Positions 44,782-53,346 of a stretch of 64,000 nucleotides of DNA are shown piece after piece. The DNA is from Rhodospirillaceae bacterium. GTDB lineage: Bacteria; Pseudomonadota; Alphaproteobacteria; CACIAM-22H2. The notes under the pieces are model-generated. The model made no database searches, was not told the DNA's origin, and worked only from the letters and a program-made list of their open reading frames with translations. The stretch spans positions 1 through 64,000 of the forward strand of contig JALHMR010000010.1 of assembly GCA_022843945.1 (NCBI GenBank), given 5' to 3'. A program made the position numbers and the translations under genes. Every line of letters starts with the position of its first letter. Position 1 is the stretch's first letter.

Positions 44782-45770
44782 TTCCACGCGGCGAGACGCT
44801 GCAGATTCTGCCCCGGACTCTGGAACTGCTCGCGGAAAGCGCGGAACCAGGCGATCGTCTTTCGCAGGCCGTCAATGAACGGAACCCGTGGCTGCCAGCC
44901 CAGGACATCGCGGGCGCTCTGATTGTCCGCGGCCATCCGCCAGATTTCAGTTGGTCGATGGGGAAGAGCGCCGATGTGAAGCTCGGACTTCGAGGCGGTC
45001 TCGCGATGGATCGTCGAGACCAGGTCGCGGATGGCAATTTCCTCGCCCGTACCGAGATTCAGGGTGCGTCCAACGGCCGCCGGAGCAGTGCCGGCAAGCA
45101 GGATTCCATCCACCAGGTTTTCGACGAAGTTGAATTCGCGAGTCTGCACGCCGGCGGTGGCATGGACAGGATGGCCGTCCAGACAAGTGAGAATGAGCTC
45201 CGCCACGACCGCGCGAACGCTCTGGTAGGGGCCAAAGGCATTGAAGGGGCGAACGATGGCGACGGGCTTGCCCATCTCTTCCATCAGCATGCGGCAATAC
45301 AGCTCGCCGGCATACTTGCCCACGGAGTACGGAGACACCGGGCGCGGCGTCATGGTCTCCACGAAAGGAACCTGGCGCTGGCTGCCATAGACTTCCGACG
45401 TCGATACGTAGACAAGACGTTCGTAGGTATCCAGGGCCTGGGCCAGGTTTGCCGTCCCCTTGCCGTTCACGTCCATCGCCTCGCCGACGTGGATAAAGCT
45501 GTCGCCGACGTGGTTGTAGGCAGCGAGATGAAAGACAAGCTGAGGGGAGAAATCGCGGATCTGCAGCAGCGAGTCGAGGTTTCGCAAATCCGCCTCGATG
45601 ACGCGCACCCGATCCCAAAGATCAGCGATCCGAATATTGTCGATGACGCTGTTGTACTTCGTCAGGACTGCCACATCGGCACCGGCACCCACCAGGCGGC
45701 GGGTGAGATGGGAGCCAATAAACCCGGATCCGCCTGTGACGAGAATCCGTTTTCCTTTGAGTTCTGTCAT
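44778..45770 (-). CDS. NAD-dependent epimerase/dehydratase (GDP/UDP-sugar)
   Basis: A 330-residue extended SDR. LVTGGSGFIGSHLTRRLVG binds NAD, YVSTSEVYGSQRQVPF carries the serine, and PYSVGKYAGELYCRM the catalytic tyrosine and lysine. PFNAFGPYQSVRAVVAEL and REFNFVENLVDGI follow. The ATG overlaps the stop of the upstream nucleotidyltransferase gene (ATGA), so activation and modification of one sugar are probably coupled. Product could be an epimerised or 4-keto sugar. Confidence 0.85.
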   Translation of the reverse strand: MTELKGKRILVTGGSGFIGSHLTRRLVGAGADVAVLTKYNSVIDNIRIADLWDRVRVIEADLRNLDSLLQIRDFSPQLVFHLAAYNHVGDSFIHVGEAMDVNGKGTANLAQALDTYERLVYVSTSEVYGSQRQVPFVETMTPRPVSPYSVGKYAGELYCRMLMEEMGKPVAIVRPFNAFGPYQSVRAVVAELILTCLDGHPVHATAGVQTREFNFVENLVDGILLAGTAPAAVGRTLNLGTGEEIAIRDLVSTIHRETASKSELHIGALPHRPTEIWRMAADNQSARDVLGWQPRVPFIDGLRKTIAWFRAFREQFQSPGQNLQRLAAWN

Positions 45771-46519
45771 GGATCGGTGCCGATCTTGGAAGGAGCTGCC
45801 GTGAAATCCTCGGCGACCGTATAGTAATGTTTGATCGCCTTTTCCGCATTTCGTCGCTCAAGCGCGGTGTTGAAGGTGATGTTCAAGCCGCGATGCTGGA
45901 AGGTGGCGAGGCGCCCGGACGCCACAAGCGTCTGGAACAGCGCTACGAGGCCGGCGCCATCGGGCATCGTCAACCACGCCGGGACGACGTGGTCGAAGAC
46001 GGCCCGCTCCATCAGCGAGAAGCCGACAAAATAGTTGTGGACCGGCTTCTCCTCGAAGCTGCGGACCATACCGTCGTCATCGACGTTCAGCAGACCGAAG
46101 GGGTTGCGGATGGGCGCGCTCAATATCGTCGCCAGCGCGCGCCGCTTCTCGTGAAAAGCCACGATGTCGGCCACGGAAACGTCGATGAACGTATCCGCGT
46201 AGGCGACGAGGAAGCGTTCCGAGACACGGTCGCGAATGCCATGGAGGCGGCCGAGCATGCTTGCTTCGACACCGAGGTCGGAAAAGCTGAGATCGAATTT
46301 CAGCGGGCGATCGTAGTGCTGGCGGATCATCTCACCTTTGTATCCGATACAGAGATGAACCCGGCGGAGGCCCTGCGCAGTCAGAAAATCAATGACGTGG
46401 TCCAGGATCGGGCGGCCATCGACCGGCACCAGGGCCTTGGGTAGACGATCGGTTGCCGGCCGCAGGCGAACCCCGCGGCCGCCACACAGGATAACGAGAT
46501 CGAGATCGGCGACGCTCAC
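45767..46519 (-). CDS. Sugar-1-phosphate nucleotidyltransferase
   Basis: A 250-residue GT-A-fold pyrophosphorylase. CGGRGVRLRPATDRLPKALVPVDGRPIL is the signature (GGxGxRL and PK). VAYADTFIDVSVADIV is the metal site, and NPFGLLNVDDDGMV with FEEKP follows. It makes NDP-sugars from sugar-1-phosphate and NTP. The start is a GTG in GTGA overlap with the upstream GT2 gene. Open frames that extend further upstream lie inside that gene. The nucleotide base is not deducible. It lies between a GT2 and an epimerase, so one activated sugar may be made and used here. Confidence 0.85.
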   Translation of the reverse strand: MSVADLDLVILCGGRGVRLRPATDRLPKALVPVDGRPILDHVIDFLTAQGLRRVHLCIGYKGEMIRQHYDRPLKFDLSFSDLGVEASMLGRLHGIRDRVSERFLVAYADTFIDVSVADIVAFHEKRRALATILSAPIRNPFGLLNVDDDGMVRSFEEKPVHNYFVGFSLMERAVFDHVVPAWLTMPDGAGLVALFQTLVASGRLATFQHRGLNITFNTALERRNAEKAIKHYYTVAEDFTAAPSKIGTDP

Positions 46520-47502
46520 CGCCGCCCGCCCGCCGCTTCGCGAACGATGTAGGTCGGCCGGCCGTGGACCTCCGAAAGGACCCGGCCGACATACTCGCCA
46601 ATCATGCCGATGCCTATAAGCTGCACGCCGCCTAGAAACGAGACCGCGACGGCCAGCGACGCCCAGCCGTGCGGAATCGTATTGGAAGGATCGGTCAGCG
46701 TAACGATCAGAGCCCATGTCGCATAACCGATGGAGCCCGCGGCGACGCACATCCCCGCGATGGTGAAGAGGCGGAGCGGCAGGATGGAGAATGATAGAAC
46801 CCCGCTCAGGGCGAACGACATCAATGTGGTCAGGGAAAATTTGGTTCGTCCGGAATGGCGACGTGCCGGCTCATAGGGAAGCGCGGCTTGCCGGAAGCCG
46901 ATCCAATGGGTCAGGCCCCGCAGGAATTTCGATTTCTCGGGCAGGGCGATTACGGCATCGAGCGCCGCTCGGTCGAGCAGCCGGAAGTCGGATTGCCGCT
47001 CGTCGAGAGGCATGCTGCAGAGCAGGCTCAGGCCCCGGTAGAAAAGACGATCGAAGGCACGTCGGAGCGACGACTGGGAGACCGGAGAGCCGCTGCCCGA
47101 CGGCTGTTTATACGTGCTGACGACGTCGTTGCCTTGCTCCCAGAGATCAAGCATGCGCGGAATGAACGCCGGAGGATGCTGAAGGTCGGCATCCAGCGTG
47201 ACGACGACGTCGCCCGTGCAGTGCTCCATGGCGGCCACCAAGCCGCCCTGATGGCCGAAGTTGCGCGATAGGGAGACATAGGCCAGCCGAGGGTCGCTCT
47301 GCCGTAATTTTCTCAGGATTCGAAGCGAGTCGTCGGTGCTGCCGTTGTCGACTATGAGAATTTCAAAATCGAGGCCGTCGCGTTCCAGGACCTCGCGCAA
47401 CTCGGAGTAGAACGGGACGAGGTTTCCCTCCTCGTTCCACGCCGTCGTGACGACGGACACCTTGGCCCTCTTACGCGATCGCGCGCTCGATCCATCCCCC
47501 AT
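46516..47502 (-). CDS. GtrB-like GT2 polyprenyl-phosphate glycosyltransferase
   Basis: A 328-residue protein. SVVTTAWNEEGNLVPFYSEL, LIVDNGSTDDSLRIL and VVTLDADLQHPPAFI (DxD) form the GT-A catalytic part. Two C-terminal hydrophobic helices (LRLFTIAGMCVAAGSIGYATW and WASLAVAVSFLGGVQLIGIGM) follow and the tail GEYVGRVLSEVHGRPTYIVRE is characteristic of the GtrB/DPMS group. These enzymes transfer a sugar to undecaprenyl phosphate at the inner membrane. It is the first gene of a three-gene operon and would feed a GT-C enzyme elsewhere. Confidence 0.9.
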   Translation of the reverse strand: MGDGSSARSRKRAKVSVVTTAWNEEGNLVPFYSELREVLERDGLDFEILIVDNGSTDDSLRILRKLRQSDPRLAYVSLSRNFGHQGGLVAAMEHCTGDVVVTLDADLQHPPAFIPRMLDLWEQGNDVVSTYKQPSGSGSPVSQSSLRRAFDRLFYRGLSLLCSMPLDERQSDFRLLDRAALDAVIALPEKSKFLRGLTHWIGFRQAALPYEPARRHSGRTKFSLTTLMSFALSGVLSFSILPLRLFTIAGMCVAAGSIGYATWALIVTLTDPSNTIPHGWASLAVAVSFLGGVQLIGIGMIGEYVGRVLSEVHGRPTYIVREAAGGRR

Positions 47503-47558
47503 CGCCCGATCCTTGCCTTTGGCTGTGCCTTGCGTATCCCCACGCCGGAGGCGGGCCG

Positions 47559-47587
47559 ACTTTAGTTATTCGCAGGGTCAGCCTCAA
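47559..47587 (-). promoter_or_regulatory. Promoter candidate for the GT2-nucleotidyltransferase-epimerase operon
   Basis: Minus strand TTGAGG, 17-bp spacer, TAAAGT. The start near 47552 gives a leader of about 50 nt. The divergent methyltransferase begins 27 bp from the -35. Confidence 0.45.
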
Positions 47588-47613
47588 GCCTCAGTTGTCG
47601 TGCCCGTACCGCG

Positions 47614-48528
47614 ATGTTAATGAGGGGCGGCGGAACAGTTGCGTGGGGCAGCGTGGCGCAGGCTGCGGACAAGAATGACAGGGCGAGCGAGAATGGCCGC
47701 GTCTGTCTTGTTTGCGGCGGCGGGATGCAACCGGATCGCCGTCCCGGCCTGATCCGCTGCCGCGAATGCGGATTTGTCACGGCGGACGTTGCAATCGATG
47801 AAGCGGGCCTGCGGGCGCTCTACGGCCGGCACTATTTCAATGGCGGAGAGTACGCCGACTACGCCGCTGACCAGGACGCCTTGCGGCGAAATTTCAGCCG
47901 GCGGATCGCAACCCTGCTGCGCCATGTAAGCAACCCCGGCGCCCGGTCACTGTTCGAAATCGGATCGGCCTACGGCTTCTTTCTCGACGAGGCAAAGCCT
48001 CGGTTTGCCACCGTCAGTGGCATCGATGTCGCCGAAGACGCGGCGCGCGCGGCTCAGGCACGGGGACTTTCCGTGCAGGCCGGCGATTTCCTGACGACGG
48101 ATACCGGCCGGCACGACGTCTACTGCCTATGGGATACGATCGAGCATCTGCAGCATCCCGATCGGGTGATTGCCAAGATTGCGCGCGAAATTCGCGCAGG
48201 TGGCATCATCGCGATCACCACGGGCGATATCGATAGCCTCAATGCCCGCTTGCGGGGCCGCCGGTGGCGACTCATACATCCGCCCACGCATCTGCACTAT
48301 TTTTCGGGGGAGACGCTGGCGGCTTTGCTCGCGCGGCACGGCTTCAGGACCGTCGAGCGGGAATACGTGGGAAGCACACGCAGCCTTCGGGCGATCGCGC
48401 ATGGCTTGCTGGCGCTGGGTGGGCGCAGTGACGCGGTGTATCGGAGCATCGAACCGCTTATCCCGCCGCGATGGGAGGTTACCCTCAATCTGTTCGATAT
48501 CATGCATGTCATCGCGAGGAAGATGTGA
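47614..48528 (+). CDS. Class I methyltransferase with N-terminal zinc-ribbon-like region
   Basis: A 304-residue protein. CLVCGGGMQPDRRPGLIRCRECGF supplies four cysteines of a zinc ribbon. LFEIGSAYGFFLDEAKPRF is motif I, and YCLWDTIEHLQHPDRVIAKIAREI motif IV. HPPTHLHYFSGETLAALLARHGF is common to methyltransferases in polysaccharide loci. The N-terminal 30 residues vary, and a later start is possible. It is translationally coupled to the membrane protein through GTGA. Confidence 0.8.
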   Translation: MLMRGGGTVAWGSVAQAADKNDRASENGRVCLVCGGGMQPDRRPGLIRCRECGFVTADVAIDEAGLRALYGRHYFNGGEYADYAADQDALRRNFSRRIATLLRHVSNPGARSLFEIGSAYGFFLDEAKPRFATVSGIDVAEDAARAAQARGLSVQAGDFLTTDTGRHDVYCLWDTIEHLQHPDRVIAKIAREIRAGGIIAITTGDIDSLNARLRGRRWRLIHPPTHLHYFSGETLAALLARHGFRTVEREYVGSTRSLRAIAHGLLALGGRSDAVYRSIEPLIPPRWEVTLNLFDIMHVIARKM

Positions 48529-49772
48529 GCAGCGCTGCCTCCCCCCGGCGCGATGATTACCTGTCCCCCGGCTCCCTGGTCGTGGTGGCGCTGTTCTCTT
48601 CCCTTGCCCTGATATTCATTCTTCTCAAATCGCTGACCCTCTCGTTATTGAGCACGGAGCCGGCTTTTGCGCCGTTCGCGCATTGGCATCAGACCTGTGC
48701 CGGCGAGTTGCGCCCCTGCCTGCGCGCGACCGGCGCCATCGTCGGGCTGGGTTTCGAGTACGTTTTTCGCGGTCTGGCGGAGCTGATGTTCTGGGAGCTC
48801 GCGCGGTCTCCGCTGCCGGCCGAGACGCCGTGGCCATTGCCTCCCGCCGAGGATCTGGTCCTGCGCCATGTCGTGCCGCTCGCGGCTTACATCGCCTATT
48901 GTTTCACATGCCTGCTGCCGATCCTTCTGGCGGCCTTTTGCTGGTATCGCGAGACGTCAACGCGGCTGATATTTGTCGTTGTCGTCTTTGGTGCTCTTTT
49001 TGGCTGGCATCCGGTTGTTGTCACGATCTTCTTCGATGCCATGTCGCTGATCGCGGATTGGCCGCGGTCCTACTATTTGTTCTGGCCGAATCTGGCGCCC
49101 TACGATTTCGCCGCGCTCGCGGTCGTCATGATCTCGTTGCTCTATGCCGGCTCCCGGCGCCCCAAGATCTGGTGGGAAATGGCGGCGCTTGCGGCGGCCG
49201 CCCAGCTGACCATCGAGTATCTCGGGCTGGTTTTCGGCCTGGCGCTCGCGGCCGCCGCGCTCGTCGAGCCCGCGGCGTCACGCGCCGCGGCCTGGCGTGT
49301 CGCACTGATGCGCCTGGGCATCGTCGGCGCGGCGTCGATAGTGGCTGCCGTAGGATCGGGCCTGGCCTTTTCCCTGTTCGGTCATGTCAGCGCCTTCAGC
49401 GGCGCGTCGGACGCATCCTCGGCCATGTTGACTCGCTGGCTGCCCACCAACCTGTCGATTTGGAAGGTGGTCGTTGCCAACGTCGTGACCCTCGGGGCTC
49501 TGGCGCTGGCGGGCGGTGCGCTGATGGGCTGTTTTGCCGGCTGGCGGGAGCGCGGGGCGGCAGCCGCGCTGAACGGCCGGATCGCGGCGGCCGCGGTTGG
49601 GATCGTGGCCGCCTTTCTGGCCGTGCTTCTCGGCGGCATGGTAGTTCTCGCCTATCCTGCTGAAATGTCTAGGCAATTCATGCCTTTCGCACTGGCTATG
49701 GTGGTCCTGGGGGCTAAGGGGCTGGAAGTCGCATGCGCCTCGACGCCAGCCCCAATACCGTCTTCACATTAA
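48525..49772 (+). CDS. Polytopic membrane protein of unknown function
   Basis: A 415-residue protein starting at GTG in a GTGA overlap. About nine or ten hydrophobic helices are present. A loop after helix 1 contains APFAHWHQTCAGELRPCLRATG with two cysteines, and a second loop holds SLIADWPRSYYLFWPNLAPYDF. I do not recognise a family. Coupling to a methyltransferase and position before the regulators suggest a transport, polymerase or glycosyltransferase role, but nothing decisive is visible. Confidence 0.6.
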   Translation: MSSAASPRRDDYLSPGSLVVVALFSSLALIFILLKSLTLSLLSTEPAFAPFAHWHQTCAGELRPCLRATGAIVGLGFEYVFRGLAELMFWELARSPLPAETPWPLPPAEDLVLRHVVPLAAYIAYCFTCLLPILLAAFCWYRETSTRLIFVVVVFGALFGWHPVVVTIFFDAMSLIADWPRSYYLFWPNLAPYDFAALAVVMISLLYAGSRRPKIWWEMAALAAAAQLTIEYLGLVFGLALAAAALVEPAASRAAAWRVALMRLGIVGAASIVAAVGSGLAFSLFGHVSAFSGASDASSAMLTRWLPTNLSIWKVVVANVVTLGALALAGGALMGCFAGWRERGAAAALNGRIAAAAVGIVAAFLAVLLGGMVVLAYPAEMSRQFMPFALAMVVLGAKGLEVACASTPAPIPSSH

Positions 49773-49802
49773 CCCCTAATCCGCTGATTTATCGGAATTT
49801 CC

Positions 49803-49865
49803 TTGACGTTCATTCTACGAACAGGTAGCTGTTCAGTAGTTGAACTACCCGTTTCGGGAACGGGT
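49803..49865 (+). promoter_or_regulatory. Promoter-operator region of the long sugar operon, with two inverted repeats
   Basis: TTGACG at 49803-49808 could be a -35, with a weak TAGCTG 17 bp later. The -10 lies within a strong dyad: CTAC-GAACAG-gtag-CTGTTC-a-GTAG (49815-49839). A second perfect dyad, ACCCGTT-tcggg-AACGGGT, occupies 49847-49865, just before the ribosome site AGGGG and the GTG start of the winged-helix gene. Binding of that regulator to its own promoter is inferred from position. Confidence 0.45.
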
Positions 49866-49881
49866 CGGGGTTAGGGGTCCG

Positions 49882-50532
49882 GTGTCTGATTCCACGTCGC
49901 AGCAGGCCAGAGGCGAAAGCGAGATCACGCTGGGGTTGCTGACGGCCGTCGATCGCGACCAGTCGGTCACGCAGCGTCGCCTGGCCTACGATCTCGGCAT
50001 CGCGCTGGGCCTCGCCAACGCCTATATCCGGCGCTGCGTCACCAAGGGCCTGATCAAGATCGCCCAAGCGCCGACCCACCGTTACGCCTACTACCTCACG
50101 CCCAAGGGCTTCGCGGAAAAGAGCCGCCTGACGGCCGAATTTCTGTCGCAATCGTTCAAGCTCATCCGCATGGCGCGCCAGCAGTATTCGGAGATCCTCG
50201 AGCGCTGCGTCGCGCAGGGCATCAAGCGCATCGCGATCTTCGGCGCCGCCGATCTGGCGGAAGTCGTTGTGCTTTGCGCGCGCGACTTCCAGATCACCGT
50301 CGTCGGCGCCGTCAGCAATGGCGCCGCCGTGGGCGATTTTGGCGTTCCCCTGGCCGGCAGCGTGGCCGAGCTCGCCGATTTCGACGTGATCATCGTTGCG
50401 GACCTGGCGGACCCGCAGAGGAGCTACGACCGTCTCGTCGAAGCCCTGGGACACGACAAGGTTCTGACCCCGGCGTTCCTCAACATTTCCAGGTCGGTGT
50501 CGCGCAGCAGCGACGAGGACGCCACGCCATGA
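49882..50532 (+). CDS. Winged-helix (MarR-type) transcriptional regulator of the polysaccharide operon
   Basis: A 216-residue protein. Residues 15-75 form a winged helix with the recognition helix in SVTQRRLAYDLGIALGLANAYIRRCVTKGLIK and wing APTHRYAYYLTPKGF, as in exopolysaccharide-associated MarR-like regulators. The C-terminal half IKRIAIFGAADLAEVVVLCARD looks like a small Rossmann-type fold, suggesting that it senses a nucleotide or metabolite. The GTG start has AGGGG 4 bases upstream. A TTG 14 codons earlier is open too. Its stop overlaps the antiterminator start by ATGA. Confidence 0.75.
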   Translation: MSDSTSQQARGESEITLGLLTAVDRDQSVTQRRLAYDLGIALGLANAYIRRCVTKGLIKIAQAPTHRYAYYLTPKGFAEKSRLTAEFLSQSFKLIRMARQQYSEILERCVAQGIKRIAIFGAADLAEVVVLCARDFQITVVGAVSNGAAVGDFGVPLAGSVAELADFDVIIVADLADPQRSYDRLVEALGHDKVLTPAFLNISRSVSRSSDEDATP

Positions 50533-51032
50533 AGCAATGGTTTGTGGTGCAGACCCATCCGAACGGCGAGATCAAGGCGGCGCTGAATCTGCGCCGCCAG
50601 AATTTCAGCATCTACCTGCCGCAGTATCTCAAGCTGCGCCGCCATGCTCGCCGGCGCGACTGGGTTCGCGCGCCTCTGTTCCCGCGTTATCTGTTCGTGT
50701 CGCTGGACCTCGGCGCTGATCGATGGTCCGCCGTCCGCTCCACCATGGGTGTCAGCCACCTCATCTGTAACGGCAACGATCCGGTTCCGGTGCCTGACGC
50801 GATCATCGGCGCCATCCGCGCCCGCGAGGATGCACAGGGAATCGTGAGTCTAAACCGGGTCGTCCCCCTGAGACGGGGCGAGTCGGTCAGGGTTCTCGCC
50901 GGCGCCTTTAGCGACCAGGTCGCGATCTTTGATTGCGAAACCGCCGCTGACCGCGTCAGGGTTCTGCTCAATCTCCTGGGCAGGATCGTCAGGATTGAAC
51001 TGCCACTCGACGCGGTCGGCGCCGCCGCCTGA
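50529..51032 (+). CDS. NusG/RfaH-like transcription antiterminator
   Basis: A 167-residue NusG paralog. The NGN domain is clear: MKQWFVVQTHPNGEIKAALNL, FSIYLPQYLKLRR and FPRYLFVSLDLGADRWSAVRSTMGV. The C-terminal KOW-like part has LRRGESVRVLAGAFSDQVAIF. RfaH/UpxY-type paralogs travel with RNA polymerase and keep long polysaccharide operons transcribed through pauses and terminators. It immediately precedes a ten-gene operon about 10 kb long. The ATG overlaps the regulator stop (ATGA), and a 109-bp gap separates it from the DegT gene. Confidence 0.87.
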   Translation: MKQWFVVQTHPNGEIKAALNLRRQNFSIYLPQYLKLRRHARRRDWVRAPLFPRYLFVSLDLGADRWSAVRSTMGVSHLICNGNDPVPVPDAIIGAIRAREDAQGIVSLNRVVPLRRGESVRVLAGAFSDQVAIFDCETAADRVRVLLNLLGRIVRIELPLDAVGAAA

Positions 51033-51141
51033 TCGTCGAAGGCAGAAGGCATGTGCGGTCTGGGGTGAGTCACCCGGACTGCGGTAGCGTGCCTATTTTC
51101 AGCTTCCGTTTCGGTCCACTCCAATCATCGGGTCCTGTCCC

Positions 51142-52284
51142 ATGACCATCCCGTTCGGCGCTCCGATCATCGAATCCGAAGAACGCCAAGCCGTTCTTAA
51201 CGTGCTGGCGGGCCCTATCCTGGTGCACGGTCCGCGTGCCACGCAGTTCGAGAACGATTTCGCCGCCTTTACCGGTGCTCCCTACGCGGTTTCGGTATCC
51301 AACTGCACGGCCGGCATGCATCTCGTTTACCTCGCCCTCGGTCTGGGGCCGGGCGATGAGGTCATCGTTCCCGCCCAGACCCACGTCGCCACGGCGCATG
51401 CCGTCGAAGCGGTCGGCGCCACGCCGGTCTTCGTCGATGCCGACGCCGAGACCGGCAATATCGATATCGAGGCCGTCGAGGCGGCAGTCACGCCACGGAC
51501 CAAGGCGATTGCCGTCGTGCACTTTCTCGGCATGCCGGTCGACATGGACCAGATCAACCGCATCGCGCGCGCCCGTAAGCTCTTTGTCGTCGAGGATGCG
51601 GCGCTCGCGGTCGGCACCCGCTATAACGGCACGCATGCCGGCTGCCTCGGTGACGTCGGCGTCTTCTCCTTTTACCCGGTCAAGCACATCACGACAGCAG
51701 AAGGCGGCATGGTCATCACCAAGCACGCCGACCTCGCGGCAAAAGTGCGCCTGAAGCGGGCCTTCGGTGTCGACCGGGCGCACGGCGAGCGCGATATTCC
51801 CGGCATGTATGACGTGGTCGATTTCGGCCTGAACTATCGCATGAGCGAGATTCACGCAGCCCTGGGGATCGAGCAGCTCAAGAAGGCTGAGGGCTTTGTG
51901 GCCAAGCGGCGCGCGAACTACAATGCCCTCTCCCGCGCCTTGGGCAATCACGAGCGTTTCAGCTTGCTGCGCTCGACCCACGGCGGCTTCGAGAGCAGCT
52001 ACTATTGCCTCTCGGTGGTGCTTGACGAGGCCGCGGCGGAAAAGCGCCCGGCCATCATGGCGGCGATGAAGGACCAGGGCGTGGGTACCAGCATCTACTA
52101 TCCCAAACCGGTGCCGCGCATGACGGTCTATCGTAACAAGTACGGCTACGAACCGGCGCGCTACACCAATGCGGCACGCATCAGCGATCGCTCGATCGCC
52201 CTGCCGGTCGGGCCTCACCTGGACGAGGCGGATATGCATGTCGTGGCGAAGGCCCTGACCCACGCAATCGAAAGAGTCGCATAA
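51142..52284 (+). CDS. DegT/DnrJ/EryC1 aminotransferase
   Basis: A 380-residue sugar aminotransferase. VSVSNCTAGMHLVYLALGLGPG, VPAQTHVATAHAVEAVGATP and VEDAALAVGTRYNG are family blocks. The PLP lysine is in FSFYPVKHITTAEGGMV. It aminates a keto-sugar nucleotide, probably at C4 as in PseC/LegC, though the position cannot be read off. It directly abuts the following epimerase gene (no gap) and starts the enzyme part of the operon. It is the third DegT enzyme in the window. Confidence 0.88.
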   Translation: MTIPFGAPIIESEERQAVLNVLAGPILVHGPRATQFENDFAAFTGAPYAVSVSNCTAGMHLVYLALGLGPGDEVIVPAQTHVATAHAVEAVGATPVFVDADAETGNIDIEAVEAAVTPRTKAIAVVHFLGMPVDMDQINRIARARKLFVVEDAALAVGTRYNGTHAGCLGDVGVFSFYPVKHITTAEGGMVITKHADLAAKVRLKRAFGVDRAHGERDIPGMYDVVDFGLNYRMSEIHAALGIEQLKKAEGFVAKRRANYNALSRALGNHERFSLLRSTHGGFESSYYCLSVVLDEAAAEKRPAIMAAMKDQGVGTSIYYPKPVPRMTVYRNKYGYEPARYTNAARISDRSIALPVGPHLDEADMHVVAKALTHAIERVA

Positions 52285-53328
52285 ATGACTGACTTTCCCA
52301 TTCGCGGCCGACGCATCGTCCTGACGGGCGGAGCTGGCTTCATCGGCCACAACCTGGCGCTCGAGCTGAAGCGGCGTGGCGGCGATGTCCACGTCGTGGA
52401 CAGTCTTCAGGTCAACAACCTGATCGCCATCACCCACAACAAGGACAACGTTCCGAACCGGGACCTTTACCTGACGCTGATCAACGAACGGCTCGAGCTT
52501 CTGCGTCAGGCGGGGATCCCGCTTCACGTGCAGGATGCGCGCGACTACGCGGTGATGAACGAGATCCTGGACGAGCTGCAGCCCCAAACGATCGTCCACC
52601 TCGCGGCCGTCGCCCACGCCACGCGGGCGAACAAGGACCCGCATACGACATTCGACCACAGCCTGAGAACTCTCGAAAATACCCTCGACTACGCGAAGAA
52701 CAAGGTCGAGCACGTCATCTTCCTGTCCTCCAGCATGGTTTACGGCAATTTCGATGGTGCCGCGGTTACCGAGGACACCGTCTGCAACCCGATCGGCATC
52801 TATGGCGCGTTGAAGTTTGCCGGCGAGAAGATGATGATCGCCTACAACCAGGTCTTCGGCCTGAACTACACCATCATCCGGCCGTCGGCGTTGTACGGCG
52901 AGCGGTGTGTCAGCCGCCGCGTCGGTCAGATGTTCATCGAGAATGCGATTCAAGGGCTCGATCTGACAGTGGTCGGCGACGGTTCGGACCGGCTGGATTT
53001 CACCTATATCGGGGACCTGGTGGATGGTCTCTGCCGCTGCATCGAAGACAAGCGCGCCCGTAACGAGGTCTTCAACATCACCTACGGCCAGGGCCGCTCG
53101 CTCGGTGAGATGGTTGAGATCGTCAAGCGCGAATTCCCCGGCGTGACGGTGCGATCCGCGCCGCGTGACAAGCTCATGCCCGAACGCGGCACGCTTTCAA
53201 ACCAGAAGGCCCGCGATCTGCTCGGGTATCAGTCCCAGTATCCGCTTGAGATCGGCCTCGTTCGTTACATCAAGTGGTACAAGGGGCTCTGGGAAAGTCG
53301 CGCCAAGACGGCCGCGCAGGCCGATTAG
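52285..53328 (+). CDS. NAD-dependent epimerase/dehydratase
   Basis: A 347-residue extended SDR. VLTGGAGFIGHNLALELKRRG binds NAD, VIFLSSSMVYGNF carries the serine, and IGIYGALKFAGEKMMI provides tyrosine and lysine (YxxxK). IRPSALYGERCVSRRVGQMF and RLDFTYIGDLVDG follow. It may be a dehydratase or epimerase that creates the keto-sugar for the DegT enzyme encoded just upstream. An internal stretch after the first beta strands (DSLQVNNLIAITHNKDNV) is not typical of PseB/LegB, so exact assignment is open. Confidence 0.85.
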   Translation: MTDFPIRGRRIVLTGGAGFIGHNLALELKRRGGDVHVVDSLQVNNLIAITHNKDNVPNRDLYLTLINERLELLRQAGIPLHVQDARDYAVMNEILDELQPQTIVHLAAVAHATRANKDPHTTFDHSLRTLENTLDYAKNKVEHVIFLSSSMVYGNFDGAAVTEDTVCNPIGIYGALKFAGEKMMIAYNQVFGLNYTIIRPSALYGERCVSRRVGQMFIENAIQGLDLTVVGDGSDRLDFTYIGDLVDGLCRCIEDKRARNEVFNITYGQGRSLGEMVEIVKREFPGVTVRSAPRDKLMPERGTLSNQKARDLLGYQSQYPLEIGLVRYIKWYKGLWESRAKTAAQAD

Positions 53329-53346
53329 GCCGCGCCCGCGGATATC

